From Parcubacteria group bacterium Gr01-1014_33 (GTDB lineage: Bacteria > Patescibacteriota > Minisyncoccia > Sungbacterales > HO2-52-23): a stretch of DNA of 36,004 nt. The notes under the pieces were generated by a model. That model had not been told where the DNA came from. It did no database searches and saw only the letters and a list, made by a program, of their open reading frames with translations. Both the position numbers and the translations under genes were made by a program. The stretch is taken from assembly GCA_007376125.1 (NCBI GenBank), contig VMFQ01000004.1, forward strand, positions 1 through 36,004, given 5' to 3'. Shown one piece after another: positions 8,558 through 14,877 of the stretch (within the stretch, counting starts at the first letter, position 1; each line of letters opens with the position of its first letter).

Positions 8558-9343
8558 TTACCCGAACGCGGGAGCAAATCCATCCGAGGCCATCTTGAGG
8601 TTAAGTACCGTTCTCTGCTCTGCCGCATCACATATTCCTCTTAATGCTCCGGCAAATTCCTTGCTCTCGGCAATAAGCGCGAAGTTTTCGCTGGGAGATA
8701 TGAACACCACGCGATCATCATAGATATTCATCTCGGAGGAGAATCCGCTTTTCTCGCGCGAGGTTAAAAGAATTTTTCGCAGGGATTCTTTATCCGGCGC
8801 CGCGCGTTTTCGGTCACCCGGCGTATCCAAAACAATGGTTTGAATTTTAATATCGGATTTCCCGTGCCAGCGTTTTGTTCCCGCATCACTCTCTGTCTGG
8901 CCCGTACGTTCAAAACCTGCGTGTACCCGTATTTCTTCCAATGACGCAAGCGTGTCTTCATACACTGTTTTGATTCCTTCGGATCCTTCAAAAAAATGAA
9001 CTTTGGGCACGGAAGTTTTGGTTGCAATGCGAGATGCTTTAAGTTCAGGGATTAACTCCTTTGCAACATCTGCAAAGACGCTATAGCGTCGGGCCATGCC
9101 TTGAAGATGGCGCACCAATTGCTCCGGCGGAGCCGCGCTGTAAAGCTGAACCCCCCTTCGCTCTACCACACTGATAAGACCGCGCTCTGCAAGCGAATCA
9201 AGGACAACATAGGTGGTACTGCGTTTGATCTTTGCCTTTTTTGCAATATCACTTGCGACCGCGGATCCTATCTCAAGTAATGCCAGGTACACTTTGACTT
9301 CTTTTTCCGAAAACTCAAGTTCCCTAAGTTTTTCTTTGATCAT
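8558..9343 (-). CDS. TrmB-family transcriptional regulator
   Basis: An N-terminal TrmB-type winged helix (residues 1-75: LRELEFSEKEVKVYLALLE, then IAKKAKIKRSTTYVVLDSL and RGLISVVERRG) is followed by a coiled coil (LVRHLQGMARRYSVFADVAKE). A C-terminal domain of about 150 residues contains the FFEGSEGIKTVYEDTL motif seen in many TrmB-like proteins of CPR bacteria and archaea. I chose ATG 9343; a GTG at 9364 in the same frame would add seven residues. There is no Shine-Dalgarno sequence, and a possible -10 lies close to the ATG, so a leaderless transcript is plausible. It is divergent from the GreA-domain gene and heads an operon with the membrane protein. A palindrome at 9344-9365 may be its own operator. 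Confidence 0.85.
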   Translation of the reverse strand: MIKEKLRELEFSEKEVKVYLALLEIGSAVASDIAKKAKIKRSTTYVVLDSLAERGLISVVERRGVQLYSAAPPEQLVRHLQGMARRYSVFADVAKELIPELKASRIATKTSVPKVHFFEGSEGIKTVYEDTLASLEEIRVHAGFERTGQTESDAGTKRWHGKSDIKIQTIVLDTPGDRKRAAPDKESLRKILLTSREKSGFSSEMNIYDDRVVFISPSENFALIAESKEFAGALRGICDAAEQRTVLNLKMASDGFAPAFG

Positions 9344-9365
9344 GGTGTTAATAATAATTGACACC
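9344..9365. promoter_or_regulatory. Candidate operator in the TrmB-gene promoter
   Basis: The 22-bp imperfect palindrome has half-sites GGTGTTAAT and ATTGACACC (one mismatch) around AATA. It touches the proposed regulator start codon. On the minus strand a TTGACA lies just upstream and an AT-rich -10-like segment overlaps the palindrome, so binding there would block transcription. Autoregulation is an inference. Confidence 0.45.
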
Positions 9366-9408
9366 GAAGCTTTGTCAAGCTACAATTTTATAATAGGGTT
9401 GTCAATAC

Positions 9409-9437
9409 TTGACGACATATTTTCGGTACCCTATACT
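9409..9437 (+). promoter_or_regulatory. Sigma70-type promoter for the GreA-domain gene
   Basis: TTGACG (9409-9414), a 17-bp spacer and TATACT (9432-9437) make a near-consensus promoter. The ATG at 9447 is only nine bases past the -10, so the mRNA would be leaderless or nearly so, in keeping with the lack of a Shine-Dalgarno sequence. Confidence 0.7.
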
Positions 9438-9446
9438 GGACGTACC

Positions 9447-9719
9447 ATGCTTTCTCCGCAAGAAGAAACTTCGCAAAAAATAGCCATACGCCGCATTGAA
9501 ATAGGTAGTACGGTTACGGTGATGTTTCAATCTGGCGAAGCCATTGAATGCACGATTGTTCAGGCAATCCGCACTGATCCGGATCACTGCATCATCTCCT
9601 GCGAATCTCCTTTGGGCAAAGCTCTTCTAGGAAAAAGAGCCGGGGATACGGTAATCTACACCGTAGATGATCACGCCATTCAAGTTGATATCATACAAAT
9701 CTTTTCAGAAAAAAAGTAA
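9447..9719 (+). CDS. GreA/GreB C-terminal-domain protein
   Basis: The 90-residue protein contains the FKBP-like C-terminal domain of Gre factors, recognised by ISCESPLGKALLGKRAGDTV (residues 48-67). In Gre factors this domain docks on RNA polymerase near the secondary channel. The N-terminal coiled coil that carries the acidic transcript-cleavage tip is absent, so it cannot be a normal cleavage factor. Stand-alone domains of this type, such as Rnk-like proteins, may compete for the polymerase. I rejected the longer upstream frame because a strong promoter sits just before ATG 9447. It is divergently transcribed from the TrmB-type regulator gene and lies 50 bp upstream of the graspetide promoter. 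Confidence 0.8.
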   Translation: MLSPQEETSQKIAIRRIEIGSTVTVMFQSGEAIECTIVQAIRTDPDHCIISCESPLGKALLGKRAGDTVIYTVDDHAIQVDIIQIFSEKK

Positions 9720-9743
9720 TTAAAACGTCTTATACCGGCGACC

Positions 9744-9752
9744 TGTGGATAA
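9744..9752 (-). promoter_or_regulatory. DnaA-box-like 9-mer
   Basis: TGTGGATAA, the reverse complement of consensus TTATCCACA, lies 17 bp upstream of the graspetide -35 box. A second copy in the opposite orientation is at 11742-11750, beyond the end of the same locus. A single such site may be chance. Confidence 0.35.
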
Positions 9753-9768
9753 CTTATGTTGTTATTCA

Positions 9769-9798
9769 TTGACAACGATATTAACCAGGTAGCATAAT
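9769..9798 (+). promoter_or_regulatory. Promoter of the graspetide precursor gene
   Basis: TTGACA (9769-9774), an 18-bp spacer and CATAAT (9793-9798) form a strong promoter. The 5' UTR of about 65 nt is palindromic: GCCAGC at 9806-9811 can pair with GCTGGC at 9837-9842, with a nested GCATGC/TGCAT segment. It ends in a good ribosome site, AAGGAG (9857-9862), 8 nt before the ATG. Confidence 0.65.
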
Positions 9799-9870
9799 AG
9801 ATATAGCCAGCTGGCATGCATGGTGCATGTCGAAATGCTGGCACCGGGTCTTTAACAAGGAGATACGCAC

Positions 9871-10071
9871 ATGGTATCGGGACAACTCATTCCTTTTGTC
9901 GCAGGTTTTATTGAGGAGGGGAGCGTGGAAGAAGGAACAGAAGTACCCCGCTCCTACTCCGAAGATGCCCAAATGGGCATCTGGAACGAGGGAGACCTCC
10001 TTAACCCCGTCTATCTATCCCCCACACAGCTCCATACGCCACGTGGGGATCATATAGGAGATGAGGCTTAA
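9871..10071 (+). CDS. Putative graspetide (microviridin-like) precursor peptide
   Basis: This 66-residue acidic peptide has its own promoter and a strong ribosome site (AAGGAG). The segment LIPFVAGFIEEG (residues 6-17) resembles the PFFARFLE helix of microviridin leader peptides, which the ATP-grasp ligase binds. The C-terminal part is rich in possible ring-forming residues: S28, S30, S50, T52 and T56 as donors, and E31, D32, E40, D42, D60, D64 and E65 as acceptors. The tail TPRGDHIGDEA has the Thr-then-acidic spacing of a graspetide core but not the exact TxKYPSD motif. The next gene, 99 bp downstream, encodes an MvdC/D-like ligase. Ring positions and the leader-core boundary are not known. 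Confidence 0.72.
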   Translation: MVSGQLIPFVAGFIEEGSVEEGTEVPRSYSEDAQMGIWNEGDLLNPVYLSPTQLHTPRGDHIGDEA

Positions 10072-10091
10072 CGGGAAGTCCCCTCTTAACA

Positions 10092-10127
10092 CTATCGACC
10101 AACTGCCACGAAGTGGTTGGTCGATAG
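10092..10127 (+). promoter_or_regulatory. Intercistronic hairpin between precursor and ligase genes
   Basis: A 12-bp perfect stem (CTATCGACCAAC, 10092-10103, with GTTGGTCGATAG, 10116-10127) has an inner CAC/GTG extension and a GAA loop. No T-run follows. Placed between a RiPP precursor gene and its modifying enzyme, it probably limits read-through or protects the precursor mRNA, so that more peptide than ligase is made. Confidence 0.7.
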
Positions 10128-10170
10128 TCCTCAACTATTCATACCAGGACCTAAAGAAAAGGAGGTTAAG

Positions 10171-11127
10171 ATGATTCTACTTATTACCAGAAAAGATGAT
10201 ATCCATGCTGATCTTGTCGTAAAAAATCTTGTAGAATTAAAAGCAAAATTTTTTCGCCTTAATACTGATTATTTATCTGACTATGAAATATCTCTTTCTT
10301 TAAATTCTGGATATATTCGCCATCCTGTTACTAAAAGATCAGTAAATTTATCAGAGGTGAAAAGTATTTGGATAAGACGAAGATCTTTGCCTGAAAAAAT
10401 TAAAGATGTTAAAGAGGAGTTTCGTTCGTTCTGCGAAGAAGAATGGTTACGTTTTTATCAAAATATTTGGTCAGTGTTAGAGGATCGATTTTGGATTAGT
10501 CCCCCATATGCGATCGACGCTACGCGGAGTAAGATGAAACAACTAATAATAGCTAGAGATATTGGTTTTCTTGTTCCGGAGACAATCATAACCAACTCTA
10601 TTGATGAAGTTATTGAACTGCAGAGAAAATTTAGTGTATGCATCTACAAACCTCATGATGGGGGAGCGCTCTCTACAGGATCAGATCAAATGATTTATAC
10701 TAATATTATAGATACCATATTAGAGAAATCGGAAGAACTAACAGAGAGCTTGAAGATCTGTCCTGGAATATTCCAGCCATATATTGAGAAAGATTACGAA
10801 CTTCGTATCAATGTAGTTGGTAACAAAGTTTTTGCCGCTAAAATTGATTCGCAGAAAAGCGATAAAACAAGGATAGATTGGAGAAGATATGACTTTAAAA
10901 ATGTCCCACACAGTATTTATCATCTTCCTCCAGAGGAAGAAAACAAATGTATTTCGCTATTAGAAAAATTAGGATTACAATTTGGGGCGATTGATATGAT
11001 AGTTACATCAGCTAAAAAGTATATTTTTCTAGAAATTAATGCTAATGGTCAATGGGCGTGGATCCAGTTACTGACAAAACAATTGATATCTTTTGAAATA
11101 GCGAGACTTCTTGCCATCCATGCGTAG
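10171..11127 (+). CDS. ATP-grasp graspetide maturase (MvdC/MvdD-like)
   Basis: The 318-residue protein matches the ATP-grasp ligases that make omega-ester or omega-amide crosslinks in microviridins. The N-terminal pre-grasp region begins MILLITRKDDIHADLVV. It contains IWIRRR (residues about 69-74), an ATP-grasp lysine motif CIYKPHDGG, and the segment QPYIEKDYELRINVVG with FAAKIDSQ. The metal- and ATP-binding end is FLEINANGQWAWI. I chose ATG 10171 because AAAAGGAGG (10157-10165) sits 5 nt before it; an upstream TTG frame runs into the hairpin. The precursor gene upstream has a microviridin-like leader. No dedicated transporter or protease is nearby. A terminator follows the stop. Confidence 0.88.
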   Translation: MILLITRKDDIHADLVVKNLVELKAKFFRLNTDYLSDYEISLSLNSGYIRHPVTKRSVNLSEVKSIWIRRRSLPEKIKDVKEEFRSFCEEEWLRFYQNIWSVLEDRFWISPPYAIDATRSKMKQLIIARDIGFLVPETIITNSIDEVIELQRKFSVCIYKPHDGGALSTGSDQMIYTNIIDTILEKSEELTESLKICPGIFQPYIEKDYELRINVVGNKVFAAKIDSQKSDKTRIDWRRYDFKNVPHSIYHLPPEEENKCISLLEKLGLQFGAIDMIVTSAKKYIFLEINANGQWAWIQLLTKQLISFEIARLLAIHA

Positions 11128-11136
11128 TAATTATAC

Positions 11137-11171
11137 TGGACTGCAGATATATCTTCTACAGTCCATTTTTT
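11137..11171 (+). terminator. Rho-independent terminator after the maturase gene
   Basis: The stem TGGACTG (11137-11143) / CAGTCCA (11159-11165), with an inner AGAT/ATCT stem, is followed by TTTTTT (11166-11171). It ends directly against the next ATG (11172), so the DUF6624-like gene depends on read-through or has its own signals. Confidence 0.75.
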
Positions 11172-11654
11172 ATGAACAAAGAATTAAAAAAAATCTATAG
11201 GGAAGATCAGAAAGATAGAAGGAATCCTCTTTTCAAAACGGATTTTAGTCAATTTCGGAAAAGGGACCTTTTGCGTAAAAAGAAACTTGATACACTTTTC
11301 CGCTCTTGCCGGATAAAGACAGGAGAAGATTATTACCACGCGGCATTACTCTATCATCATAACCTTTCTACTGCGAGTTCAAAAAGGGCGGTTCGCCTTG
11401 CCAGAGTCAGTATTGAGTTGGGGACTAAAAAAGCACTGCGTCTTTACGCAATTACTATAGACAGATTATTAATCAAACAAGGCAAGAAACAAAAATTTGG
11501 TACTCAATATAGACTGATAAAAGGCACGTGGAGACTCTATTCGGTCGATCCTAAAACTACAAATACTGAACGCGCTTTATATAATATACCCCCACTTCCA
11601 CATATCAGAAGTGTGGCTTATGAGGACGACACGAAGAATGAAATTAAACGATAG
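11172..11654 (+). CDS. DUF6624-like protein
   Basis: The 160-residue basic protein has an N-terminal REDQKDRR motif. In the middle it has YYHAALLYHHN, LARVSIELGTKKALRLYAI, and DRLLIKQGKKQKFGTQY. These are the spaced blocks (DQxDR, hAAxxxxH, A(x)LGxxxAxxLxA, DRxLxxxGxxQxxGTQ) I associate with DUF6624, a family of unknown function found near many specialised loci. It ends with a basic tail. The start is unusual because ATG 11172 follows the terminator T-run with no ribosome site, but the conserved N-terminal motif leaves no good later start. Its position after the maturase suggests a link to the peptide, but no function should be assumed. Confidence 0.65.
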   Translation: MNKELKKIYREDQKDRRNPLFKTDFSQFRKRDLLRKKKLDTLFRSCRIKTGEDYYHAALLYHHNLSTASSKRAVRLARVSIELGTKKALRLYAITIDRLLIKQGKKQKFGTQYRLIKGTWRLYSVDPKTTNTERALYNIPPLPHIRSVAYEDDTKNEIKR

Positions 11655-11671
11655 ACATGTCCCCAATCAAA

Positions 11672-11702
11672 TTGGTTTATATAAGTCAAAAGTATAAACC
11701 AA
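11672..11702. repeat. Inverted repeat downstream of the graspetide locus
   Basis: TTGGTTTATA (11672-11681) and TATAAACCAA (11693-11702) form a perfect 10-bp stem with an 11-nt loop. A related AAATTGGCTTATGTAAG sequence occurs inside the repeat-filled gap near 14750, so this may be a dispersed repeat as well as a 3' hairpin. Confidence 0.5.
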
Positions 11703-11741
11703 TAACCAGACCATAGAAACTACACTTTGTCACTATCTTAC

Positions 11742-11750
11742 TTATCCACA
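11742..11750 (+). promoter_or_regulatory. DnaA-box-like 9-mer
   Basis: TTATCCACA, a perfect DnaA-box consensus, lies between the graspetide locus and the HIT gene. It mirrors the site at 9744-9752. Another copy is at 32358-32366. Confidence 0.35.
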
Positions 11751-11800
11751 AAAGTTGTCTTGACAAAGCAGTCCACCTTAAAGAAATAATCGGCATACGA

Positions 11801-12250
11801 TCACTTGATGGCTTTTATAAAGTAGATACTGTTTTGTAAGGCGTCCACAATTGCTCTCAAAATGTCATCCGATACCATATCCACTTCAGAAACGCTTCGG
11901 TATCCAAACTGTTCATCGCGAAATGTTTTTCCCCTAAATTCAACCGGGCGAATATATCGAGGAATCATATGCCAATGGACCTGCGGGTTGGAAGGATTCA
12001 CTTGATATGCGTGATTCATTGAACAGGCCCAATTGAACATGGTTGCACCAAACGTTTTTTTTACGAGTGCTTCAAGATTTTTTATTACCTGCAGAAAGTC
12101 ACTCATTTCTTCTTGGGTCACTTCGGACAGGCTTGCACAAGGCCTCTTGAGAACAACCGCGCATCTTCCCAGATACTTTTGATTGGGGTTCAAGCGCACG
12201 TCCCAATACGAAGTGCTATGGATCAGATCCTTTTTACTTATGTCGCTCAT
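11801..12250 (-). CDS. HIT-family protein
   Basis: The 149-residue protein ends its core with QVHWHMIPRY, which corresponds to the histidine-triad segment of nucleotide hydrolases and transferases. The third histidine of HxHxH is replaced in this reading (HWHMIP), as in some divergent HIT branches. Upstream are the RCAVVLKRP strand and the NWACSMNHAYQVNPSNPQ loop, equivalent to the N(x)G..aGQ..H region. Family members bind AMP-type nucleotides with the first histidine pair. I chose ATG 12250; the longer frame extends into the neighbouring gene. It follows the dehydrogenase gene on the same strand by 62 bp and may be co-transcribed. Confidence 0.8.
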   Translation of the reverse strand: MSDISKKDLIHSTSYWDVRLNPNQKYLGRCAVVLKRPCASLSEVTQEEMSDFLQVIKNLEALVKKTFGATMFNWACSMNHAYQVNPSNPQVHWHMIPRYIRPVEFRGKTFRDEQFGYRSVSEVDMVSDDILRAIVDALQNSIYFIKAIK

Positions 12251-12312
12251 AATTAAAGTGTAGTATAACCGGTAAAAACGTACAACAGGTTGACAATTCT
12301 TAAACTGCACAG

Positions 12313-13365
12313 TCAATCTCTGTTAGTACTTCTTTCGGCTATTTCATCGGCTACTAGGTGGGGGGCACGACCACACTTTTTACTAATCTTAAATATATTT
12401 TTCAAATTTCTCTTTATGGAAAGTACACGCCGCATGACACGTCTGACATTGACGTTTTTGTGTTCATATTCGTCCACCACAGTGATAAGTCCCCCCGCAT
12501 TAATCACATAGTCAGGCGCATATAAAATATTCCTCTTATGCAAATTCTCTCCAGTTTCACTACTGTCAAGTTGGTTGTTCGCTCCACCTGCCACAATCCG
12601 GCATTGAAGTTCCCTGATGCTTCGCGCATTTACCGAGCGACTTAACGCACAAGGAGAAAAAACATCAACTTTTTGATAGTGAATTTCTGATGGTTTTACG
12701 ACTTCAACACGGGGAAACATTCTTTTGATTTCTGCAATTTTTCTCCGGTCAATATCCGCAACAAAAATTTTCTGTGCATGGAAATAGAGAAGTTTCAAAA
12801 GCGCGCTCCCCACCTTGCCAACTCCCTGAATCGCAAAACTTCTTTTCGAAAGATCGTCATCTCCATATATCTCTTTCATACACGTTTTAATGCCGTAAAA
12901 AATACCAACTCCCGTAAAACGCGTAGCATCACTTTTTATTCCCACCATATACGGACTTGCTCGTCGCATCACACTTAAATCATCTTGATTAAGACCGACA
13001 TCTGTGCCGGTAATGAAATGGCCCCCAAAGTAGTTAACCCGTTCTGCATAAGATTTGAGAAGTTCGTTTCTCTTTTTGGTTGCTCCCGGATGCATCATGA
13101 TCACTCCTTTTGCCCCCCCATAAGAAAGCCCTGCCATTGCGAGCTTATAGGACATGCCCCGGGAAAGACGGAGTGCATCCTTTAAGGCTTCCATTTCATT
13201 TGGATAGCGCCATAGGCGTGTTGCCCCAAAAGACGGATGGTGTAAATCTCCTCGATGAATCGCAACAAATCCTTGAAGCCCCGTCTTTGCATCATGAAGA
13301 AAGCTAATAAGTCTATGATTGTCAAATTCATATAACTTTTCTATTAGAATTCCTTTGAATTTCAT
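12313..13365 (-). CDS. Glu/Leu/Phe/Val dehydrogenase family enzyme
   Basis: The 350-residue protein has the amino-acid dehydrogenase signature. The N-terminal catalytic domain contains a conserved lysine (K74) and GLSYGGAKGV with K86. The tetrapeptide region FITGTDVGLNQDD is followed by the NAD-binding Rossmann domain starting FAIQGVGKVGSALL (178-190), with an acidic strand end (VADID) that favours NAD over NADP. A late CRIVAGGANNQL motif and the APDYVINAGGLI segment are typical of leucine dehydrogenases. It probably deaminates a branched-chain amino acid reversibly, though substrate choice cannot be read from sequence alone. The C-terminal tail is basic. Confidence 0.85.
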   Translation of the reverse strand: MKFKGILIEKLYEFDNHRLISFLHDAKTGLQGFVAIHRGDLHHPSFGATRLWRYPNEMEALKDALRLSRGMSYKLAMAGLSYGGAKGVIMMHPGATKKRNELLKSYAERVNYFGGHFITGTDVGLNQDDLSVMRRASPYMVGIKSDATRFTGVGIFYGIKTCMKEIYGDDDLSKRSFAIQGVGKVGSALLKLLYFHAQKIFVADIDRRKIAEIKRMFPRVEVVKPSEIHYQKVDVFSPCALSRSVNARSIRELQCRIVAGGANNQLDSSETGENLHKRNILYAPDYVINAGGLITVVDEYEHKNVNVRRVMRRVLSIKRNLKNIFKISKKCGRAPHLVADEIAERSTNRD

Positions 13366-13776
13366 AAAATGGTTCGCCCCCTCTCTTAATATTTTTTGTT
13401 TATGGCGCTATAGCTTGAAATCTATGTGATTACACGTGCCCTATATTTCACAAAAAAATATTAAAATAAAATCCCTTGCAAAGGGACTGGACACGTTTCA
13501 AAAATCAATTTTTGACAAAGTAAAAAACTTCATGCATTCTCCGCATATTTCGACCCGAGTATCTGAAAAAGTATTTTTCCCGCTTATGTTTTTGCTAAAA
13601 AACCGCTGATCAGATTCGGCTATTCCCATAAACGCATAATAACCAATAAATCATATCTTGTTAAGTACGCGTGTTTTCAAACTCACTTCTATTATATACC
13701 GCAACAAAACGCTCCGCAAGCAAGACGTTGAGAGGAGGGATTACTTTTGACAAGGCGGATATGGTAAGATACGGAT
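13366..13776. other. Gene-free AT-rich gap
   Basis: This 411-bp gap separates two divergent genes. I find no convincing frame or RNA gene. It holds small palindromes (TCCCTT-gca-AAGGGA near 13470; TCAAAAAT-CA-ATTTTTGA near 13500). A TTGACA at about 13749 lies 22 bp before the hydrolase ATG and has only a weak -10 partner, so promoters here are uncertain. Confidence 0.4.
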
Positions 13777-14553
13777 ATGCAAATCGTGGTAAAAAACTCC
13801 ATCCTCAGCTACGCCCTTTGCGGCGCGCCTGTCGCGGACGGGAAACCATGCATTGTTTTTCTCCATGGCTGGGGACGGACGTTTGAGGATTTTAATCAGC
13901 TTTCCGCCGCACTTTCTCGCGCGCTCCCCGATTATGCGTTTTTATTGCTTGACCTTCCCGGGTTTGGCGGCTCTTCCCTATCTGCGGATACAGGACTTTC
14001 GCTTGACGATTACGCGCGGATTTTAAATGAGCTTTTTGATAAACTTGAAATCAAGAAAGTGATACTTGTGGGGCATTCCGTTGGCGGAAGAATTGCCATA
14101 AAGTGTGCAACTCTTTTCCCTAGTCGGGTGGAGAAGCTTATTCTTATCGCGGCCGCTGGAGTTCCTCTTCGTTCATTTCGGATACCACTCCTTGGCGCGG
14201 GACGGATTCTTTTCAATACCTTGTTTTTCGCTTTTCGCGATTTTAGATTTATCCTACGGTTAAAAAATCTTTTGGGCGCACTGTTTGGTTCCCGCGATTA
14301 CCAAACTTCTCGCGGGGCCCTCCGCGAAACTCTCAAAAAAGTGGTTTCCGAAGATCTCCGCCCGGATGCCCAAAAGATTTCAATTTCCACTTTTCTTATT
14401 TGGGGGCGCAACGACCCCACTACACCCCTTCGCGACGCCCAAGAGTACCACTCGCTCATCAAAGGATCTCGCCTTGAAGTTCTTGAAGGAGGACATTTTG
14501 TATTCCTTGAAAAACCGGACGAATGCGCGGAGATTATCCTCTCTTTCTTATAA
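13777..14553 (+). CDS. Alpha/beta-hydrolase fold protein
   Basis: The 258-residue protein has a full catalytic set: an HGWGRT oxyanion region (H30-G31), nucleophile S101 in VGHSVGGR, acid D213 in WGRNDPTTP and H240 in LEGGHFVFLE. The cap between 130 and 200 is basic and hydrophobic, suggesting a membrane-near or lipophilic substrate. It is similar in type to, but not a copy of, the hydrolase at 2836-3702. The start ATG 13777 has no Shine-Dalgarno sequence, and an upstream TTGACA hints at a leaderless message. It stands alone, convergent with ddl across a repeat-filled gap. Confidence 0.85.
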   Translation: MQIVVKNSILSYALCGAPVADGKPCIVFLHGWGRTFEDFNQLSAALSRALPDYAFLLLDLPGFGGSSLSADTGLSLDDYARILNELFDKLEIKKVILVGHSVGGRIAIKCATLFPSRVEKLILIAAAGVPLRSFRIPLLGAGRILFNTLFFAFRDFRFILRLKNLLGALFGSRDYQTSRGALRETLKKVVSEDLRPDAQKISISTFLIWGRNDPTTPLRDAQEYHSLIKGSRLEVLEGGHFVFLEKPDECAEIILSFL

Positions 14554-14629
14554 GAGTAGCACATACGTTCTTTTCTGTATAAAGTCTGCATACAGAGAAA
14601 GTGTCAGCGGTAATCCTCTGTAACTCAAT

Positions 14630-14681
14630 AATAAAATTCTTACATTTGTATGCGATCGCACGTAAATGTAAGAATTTTATT
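14630..14681. repeat. 52-bp palindrome
   Basis: Perfect 18-bp arms AATAAAATTCTTACATTT (14630-14647) and their complement (14664-14681) enclose a 16-bp centre containing the palindrome TGCGATCGCA. It lies in the 14554-14877 gap, which has no gene and could form a cruciform or a bidirectional terminator between two convergent genes. Confidence 0.8.
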
Positions 14682-14707
14682 CCATTCTTTATATGCTCGT
14701 ATACTTT

Positions 14708-14795
14708 AGACCCGTTGTCTTTTAAGAAAAATGGCTTATCTATCTCAACCAAATTGGCTTATGTAAGCTAATCAAAATTATAAGACAACAGGTCT
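14708..14795. repeat. 88-bp palindromic element
   Basis: Outer arms AGACCCGTTGTCTTTTAA (14708-14725) and the complement of AGACCTGTTGTCTTATAA (to 14795) match at 16 of 18 positions. The interior repeats CCAAATTGGCTTATGTAAG, similar to the inverted repeat at 11672. No coding potential is seen. Confidence 0.65.
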
Positions 14796-14877
14796 TTTAT
14801 TCAATAGACCTACTGCACGATAACAAATCTACTGCAATTTCATAATTTCGGCCAAAATCGCCTCAAAATTTTTTGTC

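Noticed and set aside
9213-9446. N-terminal extension of the GreA-domain frame
   Set aside because: It runs antisense to the TrmB gene and through the divergent promoters; the domain fits the 9447 start.
9744-9752. Replication origin near DnaA-box-like sites
   Set aside because: Boxes are single and far apart, with no dnaA/dnaN genes or clustered boxes in the window.
10117-10170. Upstream TTG extension of the ATP-grasp gene
   Set aside because: It starts inside the hairpin stem, lacks a ribosome site and is not needed; ATG 10171 has AAAAGGAGG at good spacing.
13366-13776. Structured RNA gene (SRP RNA, tmRNA or riboswitch)
   Set aside because: I could not find the conserved tetraloop, tag-coding or aptamer features; only small AT-rich palindromes are seen.
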